Assembly: GCA_009693225.1 (NCBI GenBank)
Contig: SHXP01000001.1
Coordinates: forward strand, 1-52,087
From: Limnohabitans sp.
Lineage (GTDB): Bacteria; Pseudomonadota; Gammaproteobacteria; Burkholderiales; Burkholderiaceae_C
Length of the DNA stretch: 52,087 bases
Direction: 5' to 3'
Shown here: positions 41,007-47,636 of the stretch, piece by piece
How the letters are laid out: every line of letters starts with the position of its first letter
How positions within the stretch are numbered: the first letter of the stretch is position 1
Position numbers and translations under genes: made by a program
The notes under the pieces: generated by a model
What the model was told of the DNA's origin: nothing
The model's database searches: none
The model's input: only the letters and a program-made list of their open reading frames with translations

Positions 41007-42344
41007 CTATGCTGACAACACCACTTCGCCGCGCAGCGAATGCGGCAAGGCACAGGTGATGCGCACATCGATCATCTGACGCGTCAGACGGGCTGACTGC
41101 GGTCCGCCGTCAAAATTGACGATGCGGTTGCATTCGGTGCGACCCATCAATTCGGCGGCGCTTTTGCGCGACGGCCCTTCCACCAGAATGCGTTGCACCG
41201 TACCCAGACGGCTGTCGCTGATGCTCCTGACGTTGTCTTCGACCGTCGCCTGCAAATGCTGTAAGCGGCGCAACTTCACTTCGTGCGGCGTGTCGTCAGC
41301 CAGATTGGCCGCCGGTGTGCCCGGGCGCGGGCTGAATATAAAACTGAACGAGGCATCAAAACCGATGTCGGTGATCAACTTCATCAGCTTGCCAAAGTCT
41401 TCCTCGGTCTCGCCGGGAAAGCCGACGATGAAATCCGAACTCATTGCCATGTCAGGACGTACCGCGCGCAGCTTGCGGATGGTGCTTTTGTATTCCATGG
41501 CGGTGTAACCGCGCTTCATGGCCATGAGTATGCGGTCGCTGCCGTGCTGCACCGGCAGATGCAAATGGCTGACAAGTTGCGGCACCTTGGCATACACATC
41601 GACAAGCCGCTGGGTGAATTCGTTCGGATGGCTGGTGGTGTAGCGGATGCGCTCGACACCGGGAATCTCGGCGATGTATTCGATCAACAAGGCAAAGTCT
41701 GCTATCTCCGCTGTCCCGCCCATGCTGCCCCGGTAGGCATTCACGTTCTGGCCGAGCAAGGTGATTTCTTTCACGCCCTGGGCACACAAACCCGCCACTT
41801 CAGTAAGCACATCATCCAAAGGTCGGTTGATTTCTTCGCCGCGTGTGTAAGGCACAACGCAATAACTGCAATATTTGGAGCAACCTTCCATGATGGAGAC
41901 AAAAGCCGAGGCACCTTCGACCCGCGCCGGGGGCAAGTGGTCGAACTTTTCAATCTCGGGAAAGCTGATGTCGACCTGCGGCTTGTTCAAAGCTTTGCGC
42001 TGGTTCAGCAACTCGGGCAAGCGGTGCAGGGTTTGCGGGCCGAACACCACATCGACATAGGGTGCGCGCGCGATGATGGCCTCGCCCTCCTGGCTGGCGA
42101 CGCAACCGCCGACGGCAATCTGCACGCCTTTTTTCTTCAGGTGCCGCACGCGGCCCAGATCGGAAAACACTTTTTCCTGGGCTTTTTCGCGCACCGAACA
42201 GGTGTTGAAAACCACCAGATCAGCCTGGTCTATGTCTTGGGTTTGTTCGTAGCCCTGGGCGGCGCCGAGGACGTCGGCCATCTTGTCCGAGTCGTACTCG
42301 TTCATCTGGCAGCCGAAGGTTTTGATAAAGACTTTGCGGCTCAC
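41007..42344 (-). CDS. miaB: tRNA-2-methylthio-N6-dimethylallyladenosine synthase MiaB
   Basis: Radical-SAM enzyme that methylthiolates i6A37 in tRNAs reading UNN codons. The 445 aa product has the N-terminal UPF0004 cysteines (Cys12, Cys49, Cys81) for the auxiliary cluster and the radical-SAM cysteines CSKYCSYC (155, 159, 162). A C-terminal TRAM domain follows. The start is GTG at 42344 with AAGGA 7 nt upstream. It converges on fliN and is divergent from the cupin gene. It marks the boundary between flagellar and housekeeping genes. Confidence 0.97.
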   Translation of the reverse strand: MSRKVFIKTFGCQMNEYDSDKMADVLGAAQGYEQTQDIDQADLVVFNTCSVREKAQEKVFSDLGRVRHLKKKGVQIAVGGCVASQEGEAIIARAPYVDVVFGPQTLHRLPELLNQRKALNKPQVDISFPEIEKFDHLPPARVEGASAFVSIMEGCSKYCSYCVVPYTRGEEINRPLDDVLTEVAGLCAQGVKEITLLGQNVNAYRGSMGGTAEIADFALLIEYIAEIPGVERIRYTTSHPNEFTQRLVDVYAKVPQLVSHLHLPVQHGSDRILMAMKRGYTAMEYKSTIRKLRAVRPDMAMSSDFIVGFPGETEEDFGKLMKLITDIGFDASFSFIFSPRPGTPAANLADDTPHEVKLRRLQHLQATVEDNVRSISDSRLGTVQRILVEGPSRKSAAELMGRTECNRIVNFDGGPQSARLTRQMIDVRITCALPHSLRGEVVLSA

Positions 42345-42441
42345 GGCAAGGTCCTTTGAATGATGCAGCGGGTCATGGTGTAGATCCAGAGGCTGTGAAA
42401 GGAGAACGCATTGTATCGGCTGCCTTCTTTATGATGTGCAC

Positions 42442-42825
42442 ATGCAAGCTTTCAAACGCACTGTTTTATTCACTGACACCGATGGACGCGCTCGCTTTCG
42501 CGAGGAAGACATAAGCCTGGACCAGGGCACGCCGGCGTCACGCCTGAGCGAACTGCTGCCAGCACATGGCCTGCAACTGCGCCGCAGTCCTGCGGGATTT
42601 CAAAGCAGCTTTCACGTCACCACCAGTCCGCAATGGGTGTTCATTCTGCAAGGCCAAATGGAAATCGGTTTGCAGGACGGCAGCACGCGTCTGTTCACAG
42701 CCGGACAGCATTTTTTCTCTGCCGATGTGTTGCCGCATGGTGCAGTGTTCGATGAAAAATGGCACGGTCACTGCAGCCGTCAGGTGGGTAACGAGGAATT
42801 GGTGACAGCGTTTGTGCGCGCCTGA
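42442..42825 (+). CDS. Small cupin-domain protein
   Basis: A 127 aa single-domain protein with a cupin-like barrel: SFHVTTSPQWVFILQGQMEIGLQDGSTRLFTAGQHFFSADVLPHG. Histidines at SFHV and LPHGA could bind a metal, but the first cupin motif is incomplete. The substrate is unknown. The start is either the ATG at 42442 or a GTG two codons earlier; no ribosome site is clear. It is divergent from miaB and not obviously linked to it. Confidence 0.75.
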   Translation: MQAFKRTVLFTDTDGRARFREEDISLDQGTPASRLSELLPAHGLQLRRSPAGFQSSFHVTTSPQWVFILQGQMEIGLQDGSTRLFTAGQHFFSADVLPHGAVFDEKWHGHCSRQVGNEELVTAFVRA

Positions 42826-43008
42826 ATACATTACAGCGCAGAATTTTTTCATGCCGGCCAGACGAATTAGTTTGTAAATTAACCGGAAAGAATCTATTTG
42901 CAGCGGATTGGCTAAAGAGACCGCCGCAACAAGCCGATACCATCGCATATCTTGGTGTCCATCGTGTATGCGCGCCGCCTCTCCCTGTCCTTTTCATTCA
43001 GAGCAGTC

Positions 43009-44235
43009 ATGAAAAAATACCTACGATTGATATTGGAAATCCTGTTGGGGATTTGCCTGGTGGCGACATCCACCCTGGCCTATTTGAATTACTCAGCGAA
43101 AAAACACCTGGTCGCTGAAGTCGGCGAACTCACCGAACAGCTCGGTGAAGCCAAGGAAGCCCTGGAAAAAGCGCATGAGACAGAGCCCGCAGCGGATGAA
43201 AACGCCGCCGAATCCGGTGGCTCCAGCACCCAGGAACTCGATGCACTGAAAGCCGCCTTCTCCAATGGCATTGTGTTGCAGGACATCGAAGCCCTGTACA
43301 AAGTGCAAAAAGCCTTGAGCGCCGAGCGACAGGTCGGCATGGCTTCTATCCGTTTGCTCACCAAAGGCGCTCAGGACGAGGGCACGGTTGCCGCCTTCCA
43401 GAAAGCACTGGAGATGGCTGAATGGAGCAACCGCTTGCAGACTGTGTGTGCGGCACAAAACGCGCTTGCGGCAGCTGGCCAGAAAGTCAAAGTGCTGTCC
43501 GATTGCAAAAAATCCGCCGAGAAAGAAGAGCCGGCCAAGGACGCACACGGCAAAAAAGGCGACAAATCCTCTGCGGTTCATTGGGGCTATGAAGGCGACA
43601 ACGGTCCCGAACACTGGGGCGACAACTTCCCGGTCTGCGGCACCGGCAAAAAGCAATCCCCACTGAACATCGTCGGTCCGTTTGAAAAGTCCAAGGACGT
43701 GTTGAGTGTGGACTACAAGGAAGGTCCGCTCAAGATGTTCAACAACGGCCACACCATACAAGTGAATGTGGAACCCGGCAGCACCCTGAGCATCAACAAG
43801 GAAAGCTACGACTTGCTGCAATTCCACTTTCACCGGCCGTCTGAAGAACAGGTCGACGGCAAGAACTCTGCCATGGTCGCGCACTTCGTGCACAAGAGCA
43901 AAGACGGAAAGCTGGCCGTCATCGGTGTGCTGCTGAACGAAGGCAAGGACAACCCCGCCATCAAAACCCTGTGGGCCCATCTGCCGCCCAAGGAAGGCGA
44001 AGAGTACCTGCCGGAAAAAGTCAGCTTCAATCCGGCGAACATGCTGCCCAAGGAACTCGGGTTTCACAACTACGAAGGCTCACTGACCACGCCGCCGTGT
44101 ACAGAAGGCGTTCAGTTCTACATCCTGAAAAAGCCGATGGACATTTCCAAGGATCAGGTCGGAAAATTCCCTTACAAGCTCAACGCCCGCCCGGTGCAAA
44201 GCCTCAACGGCCGCAAGATCAACGCCGGCGGCTGA
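43009..44235 (+). CDS. Membrane-anchored alpha-carbonic anhydrase with N-terminal domain
   Basis: Alpha-class carbonic anhydrase, CO2 hydration in the periplasm. The 408 aa product has an N-terminal membrane segment (about 5-28), a coiled-coil-like stretch (32-57), a helical region to about 165 of unknown family, a Lys/Glu linker, and the enzyme from about 190. Zinc ligands are His273, His275 (QFHFHRPSEE) and His292 (VAHFVH). The proton-shuttle His (NNGH, 247), the gatekeeper Thr (SLTTPPC, 360) and the likely Cys210-Cys364 disulfide are present. The normally invariant Glu two residues before the third zinc ligand is Val290. The ATG at 43009 is preferred because it begins a clean membrane anchor. 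A strong terminator follows. Confidence 0.9.
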   Translation: MKKYLRLILEILLGICLVATSTLAYLNYSAKKHLVAEVGELTEQLGEAKEALEKAHETEPAADENAAESGGSSTQELDALKAAFSNGIVLQDIEALYKVQKALSAERQVGMASIRLLTKGAQDEGTVAAFQKALEMAEWSNRLQTVCAAQNALAAAGQKVKVLSDCKKSAEKEEPAKDAHGKKGDKSSAVHWGYEGDNGPEHWGDNFPVCGTGKKQSPLNIVGPFEKSKDVLSVDYKEGPLKMFNNGHTIQVNVEPGSTLSINKESYDLLQFHFHRPSEEQVDGKNSAMVAHFVHKSKDGKLAVIGVLLNEGKDNPAIKTLWAHLPPKEGEEYLPEKVSFNPANMLPKELGFHNYEGSLTTPPCTEGVQFYILKKPMDISKDQVGKFPYKLNARPVQSLNGRKINAGG

Positions 44236-44257
44236 CACTGAGAGTCCTCTGACGCAC

Positions 44258-44287
44258 AAAAGCCTGCAACGTGTTGCAGGCTTTTTT
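44258..44287 (+). terminator. Rho-independent terminator
   Basis: AAAAGCCTGCAAC and GTTGCAGGCTTTT form a perfect stem with a GT tip, followed by TTTTTT on the plus strand. It ends the carbonic anhydrase transcript. The A-rich left flank gives a shorter T-run on the minus strand, so it may also serve ffh. Confidence 0.92.
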
Positions 44288-44345
44288 ATGCAAGGAAAAA
44301 GGCTGTCGACCCGTTTGAAGCGGCGTCTGAGTATAACCGCCGTTA

Positions 44346-45719
44346 TCAGCGCGGCATGCCGGGAAAGCCGCCCATGCCTTTCATGCTGCCGAGTTTTTTC
44401 ATCATCTTCATCAAACCGCCGCCGCGCATTTTTTTCATCATGTCCTGCATTTGACCAAATTCGTTCAGCAGACGGTTGACATCGTGGACCTGCACCCCGG
44501 CACCGGCGGCGATGCGGCGCTTGCGCGTGGCCTTTATGATGTCGGGTTTGCTGCGTTCTTGCAGGGTCATGCTGTGGATGATGCCCTGCTTTTTCACCAT
44601 TTCTTTTTCGGCGCGGTTCAAATCCACGTCCCTGGCCTTGGCCGCGATCTGACCGGGCATTTTGTCCATCAGGCTGGACAGTCCACCCATTTGCTTCATC
44701 TGCTGTATCTGCGATAAAAAATCATTCAAGTCAAACCCGTCGCCGCTTTTGAGCTTGGCGGCCATTTTCTGCGCAGCCTCCATGTCGACATTGGCCGTGA
44801 CCTGCTCGACCAGCGCCACGATGTCGCCCATGCCGAGCATGCGCCCGGCGTGGCGTTCGGCATCAAAGGCCTCCAGACCGTCGATTTTTTCACTGGTACC
44901 GGCAAACTTGATGGGCGCACCGGTGATCTGGCGCACCGACAGCGCAGCGCCGCCGCGTGAATCGCCGTCGGTTTTGGTCAGCACGATGCCGGTCAGCGGC
45001 AGCGCTTCCTTGAACGCCTTGGCGGTATTGATGGCATCCTGACCCAGCATGGCGTCGACCACGAACAAGGTTTCCACCGGATGCACCGCTGCGTGCAAGG
45101 CACGGATCTCGTTCATCAAGGCTTGGTCAATCGCAAGCCGGCCGGCGGTGTCTATCAGCAGCACATCAAAATAATGCTTGCGGGCATAGTCAATCGCAGC
45201 CAAGGCAATCTCAACCGGTTTTTGCCCGGCATCGCTTGCAAACCATTCGACACCCGCTTGTGCCGTCACACTTTTCAATTGTTCGATCGCAGCCGGCCGG
45301 TACACGTCAACCGATACGGTCAACACTTTTTTCTTGCGTCTGGTGATCAGGTGTCTGGCCAACTTGGCCGTGGTGGTGGTTTTACCGGCGCCTTGCAAAC
45401 CCGCCATCAGAATGACCGCAGGCGGTTGTGCCGCCAGATTGATGTCGGCCACGCCTTCGCCCATGGTGGCGCTGAGTTCGCGCTGCACGATGCTGACCAG
45501 CACCTGTCCCGGCGTCAGTGAGCCTATGACTTCCTGACCCAGCGCCTTGTCCTTGACGCGGGCAATGAAATCCCGCACCACCGGCAGCGCCACGTCGGCT
45601 TCTAACAAAGCCATGCGCACCTCGCGCAACATATCGGCCACATTGGATTCGGTGATGCGGGCCTGGCCGCTGATCTGGCGAACCAGGCGCGAGAGTTTGT
45701 CGCTGAGTGTGCTTGCCAT
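44346..45719 (-). CDS. ffh: Signal recognition particle protein Ffh
   Basis: SRP54 homologue that binds signal sequences and 4.5S RNA for co-translational targeting. The 457 aa product has the N domain, GTPase domain (GLQGAGKTTTTAKLARHL, VDVYRPAAIEQL, DTAGRL, TKTDGDSRGGAAL) and the Met-rich M domain ending MKKMRGGGLMKMMKKLGSMKGMGGFPGMPR. I use the ATG at 45719 (AAGG 8 nt upstream) over a TTG two codons earlier. It is divergent from the ccsA-like gene, a usual arrangement. Confidence 0.98.
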   Translation of the reverse strand: MASTLSDKLSRLVRQISGQARITESNVADMLREVRMALLEADVALPVVRDFIARVKDKALGQEVIGSLTPGQVLVSIVQRELSATMGEGVADINLAAQPPAVILMAGLQGAGKTTTTAKLARHLITRRKKKVLTVSVDVYRPAAIEQLKSVTAQAGVEWFASDAGQKPVEIALAAIDYARKHYFDVLLIDTAGRLAIDQALMNEIRALHAAVHPVETLFVVDAMLGQDAINTAKAFKEALPLTGIVLTKTDGDSRGGAALSVRQITGAPIKFAGTSEKIDGLEAFDAERHAGRMLGMGDIVALVEQVTANVDMEAAQKMAAKLKSGDGFDLNDFLSQIQQMKQMGGLSSLMDKMPGQIAAKARDVDLNRAEKEMVKKQGIIHSMTLQERSKPDIIKATRKRRIAAGAGVQVHDVNRLLNEFGQMQDMMKKMRGGGLMKMMKKLGSMKGMGGFPGMPR

Positions 45720-45789
45720 CGTCAATACCTTGCCATCAAACTTGCTAAAAGAAAAAACCGGATCGCTGGCGAAACGCTAAACTGTTCAC

Positions 45790-46602
45790 ATGATTGTATT
45801 CATCGCATCTCACTTCAGTCTGGTATGGGGCTTGCTGGCCGCCACAGCGTATGCGCTCGGGGGCTTGTTCGGCGGCCGTTTATCGGCACAGCAAAGCCGC
45901 AATTACCTGTGGCTGATTTCCCTGTTCCACGGGCTGAGTGTGATTGCCAGCCTGATTCCGGCTGACAATGAGCTCGCACATTTCGGCTTTGCCGCAGCCT
46001 TGTCGGCGACGTCATGGCTGGTGCTGCTGGTCTACACCGTCGAGCACCATTGGTTCCCGCAAATGCAGACCCGCTGGCTGATGTCCGGGGCAGGCATGGT
46101 GGCCGTCTTACTGCCTTTGCTGTTTCCAGGCCATGCCTTGCATAGTACTTCTTCGGCCTGGCTGCCTTTTCACTGGATGCTGGGCATGGCCTCGTACGCC
46201 TTGTTTGCCGCGGCAGTGGTGCATGCCAGCCTGATGAGCCGGGCGGAACGGCAGATGCGCATGGGCGCGGTTGACACCACCGGCCTGCCCTTGCTCACGC
46301 TGGAACGCCTGACTTTCCGCTTCGTCAACATCGGCTTTCTTCTGCTCAGCGCCACCTTGCTGGCCGGCTGGCTGTTCGGCGAGCAACTCTACGGTCCTGA
46401 CAAGGCTTTGCGCTTTGACCACAAAACGCTGTTCGCCGTTCTTGCATGGCTGGTGTTTCTGCTGCTGATCTGGGGACGGCGCTACCGGGGCTGGCGCGGG
46501 GCGCCGGCGGTTCGCACGCTTTACGCCGGCGCGGCCCTGCTGTTGCTGTCCTACGCCGGTTCGCGTTTTGTCACCGAAGTCTTTTTAAACCGCACTTCAT
46601 GA
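45790..46602 (+). CDS. CcsA/YpjD-family inner-membrane protein
   Basis: A 270 aa polytopic membrane protein of the cytochrome c assembly (CcsA/CcmC-like) family, about eight membrane segments. Recognisable parts are the N-terminal LVWGLLAATAYALGGLFGG, the central FHWMLGMASYALFAAAVVHASLM, TLERLTFRFVNIGFLLLSATLLAGWLFG and FDHKTLFAVLAWLVFLLLIWGRRYRGWRG. Members next to ffh are usually called YpjD; a haem-related role is assumed but not proven for them. Its stop overlaps the next start as ATGA. Confidence 0.9.
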   Translation: MIVFIASHFSLVWGLLAATAYALGGLFGGRLSAQQSRNYLWLISLFHGLSVIASLIPADNELAHFGFAAALSATSWLVLLVYTVEHHWFPQMQTRWLMSGAGMVAVLLPLLFPGHALHSTSSAWLPFHWMLGMASYALFAAAVVHASLMSRAERQMRMGAVDTTGLPLLTLERLTFRFVNIGFLLLSATLLAGWLFGEQLYGPDKALRFDHKTLFAVLAWLVFLLLIWGRRYRGWRGAPAVRTLYAGAALLLLSYAGSRFVTEVFLNRTS

Positions 46603-46820
46603 AATACCTGATCCTGCTAGGTGTAGTGTTCGCAGTGATCTGGTGGATCAAACTCAGTCGCCCGGCAACGCCCGCTGACAAAACGTCCACGGCCACCGAT
46701 GGTCCACAGAACATGGTGCGTTGCGCACATTGCGGGCTGCATCTGCCGGACAACGAGGCAGTGCTCTCTCGCAACACGGCGTATTGCAGCGAAGCACACC
46801 GTGTGCTGGCAGAATCCTGA
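46599..46820 (+). CDS. PP0621-type small zinc-ribbon membrane protein
   Basis: A 73 aa protein with one N-terminal membrane segment (YLILLGVVFAVIWWI) and a C-terminal zinc-ribbon-like motif, CAHCGLHLP then YCSEAHR (Cys, Cys, Cys, His). The longer frame from 46446 is not used because it runs inside the CcsA-like gene. It overlaps that gene by ATGA and ends 3 nt before ampD, so the three are probably co-translated. The function is unknown. Confidence 0.85.
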   Translation: MKYLILLGVVFAVIWWIKLSRPATPADKTSTATDGPQNMVRCAHCGLHLPDNEAVLSRNTAYCSEAHRVLAES

Positions 46821-46823
46821 AGC

Positions 46824-47396
46824 ATGAGCCGGCGACCTGTCTGGCATCAGGGCCGGTACCGCTTTGCCCATGCCGTTGCTTCGCCGAATTTCGGACCGCG
46901 CCCGGCGGCAACCGGTATTGATCTGCTGGTGATACACGCCATCAGCCTGCCGCCGGGCATCTACGGCGGCGACTATGTGCAGGATTTTTTCACCAACCGG
47001 CTTGACCACCATGCTCACCCTTACTTTGAGACATTGAGGGATGTGAAGGTATCGGCGCACTTTTATGTGCGCCGTGGCGGCGAGTTGATGCAGTTTGTCA
47101 GCTGTGATGATCGCGCCTGGCACGCCGGTGCATCCATTTACGCCGGACGCAGCAACTGCAACGACTTTTCCATCGGCATTGAACTCGAGGGACTGGACGG
47201 TGACACATTCAGTCGCGAACAATACGAATGTTTGATTGCGCTGGTGCCTATGCTGGCGCAGCAATACCCGCTCAAACACATTTGCGGTCACGAGCATATC
47301 GCGCCCGACAGAAAAAAAGATCCCGGAGAAGGTTTTTCATGGCCTGTTTTGCAAGCCGCACTGGGCTGGAGTGATGAATTTTTTTCTGTCAAGTGA
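46824..47396 (+). CDS. ampD: 1,6-anhydro-N-acetylmuramyl-L-alanine amidase AmpD
   Basis: Cytoplasmic zinc amidase that cleaves the peptide from recycled anhydromuropeptides; in many species it also keeps AmpR-controlled beta-lactamase off. The 190 aa product has the AmpD pattern: zinc His38 in LLVIHAIS, SAHFYVRRGGELMQFV, RAWHAGAS, FSIGIELEG and GHEHIAPDRKKDPG with the other zinc His and the Asp ligand. No signal peptide is present, as expected. It follows the zinc-ribbon gene after 3 nt. Confidence 0.96.
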   Translation: MSRRPVWHQGRYRFAHAVASPNFGPRPAATGIDLLVIHAISLPPGIYGGDYVQDFFTNRLDHHAHPYFETLRDVKVSAHFYVRRGGELMQFVSCDDRAWHAGASIYAGRSNCNDFSIGIELEGLDGDTFSREQYECLIALVPMLAQQYPLKHICGHEHIAPDRKKDPGEGFSWPVLQAALGWSDEFFSVK

Positions 47397-47493
47397 CAAA
47401 ATTCAACAATAATTTTTAAAGAAGTTAACGCTAAATACAGCAGATTTCCAGTGAACTGCTCAATACCTCTGATATTTTGATAAAATTTACCAA

Positions 47494-47509
47494 ACACTAC
47501 ACGTAGTGT
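47494..47509. promoter_or_regulatory. NrdR box 1 upstream of nrdAB
   Basis: ACACTACACGTAGTGT, close to the NrdR consensus ACACWATATATWGTGT and palindromic in seven of eight positions. It ends one base before the -35 element. Confidence 0.82.
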
Positions 47510-47510
47510 G

Positions 47511-47539
47511 TTGAAAAGAGTTTCGACCCCATATATAGT
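47511..47539 (+). promoter_or_regulatory. Sigma-70 promoter of nrdAB
   Basis: TTGAAA at 47511-47516, a 17 nt spacer, and TATAGT at 47534-47539. The -10 lies inside NrdR box 2 and the -35 touches box 1, so NrdR binding would block RNA polymerase. The leader to nrdA would be about 90 nt. Confidence 0.75.
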
Positions 47540-47541
47540 GT
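47526..47541. promoter_or_regulatory. NrdR box 2 upstream of nrdAB
   Basis: ACCCCATATATAGTGT, fourteen of sixteen bases of the NrdR consensus. It starts 32 bp after box 1, about three helical turns, the spacing usual for paired NrdR boxes. Confidence 0.82.
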
Positions 47542-47636
47542 GGGCTGTGCACATATGGAAAACGCTGGCGATCATGCTTGCAGGTCCATTATTAAAAGTT
47601 AACCAAAGCATTCACGCCCCACAGGATCACCATAAG

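Noticed and set aside
41283..42359. 358-codon frame antisense to miaB
   Set aside because: Shadow of miaB, whose cysteine motifs prove the minus-strand frame.
43093..44067. 324-codon frame antisense to the carbonic anhydrase gene
   Set aside because: Phe/Gly/His-rich shadow; the plus-strand product has all enzyme motifs.
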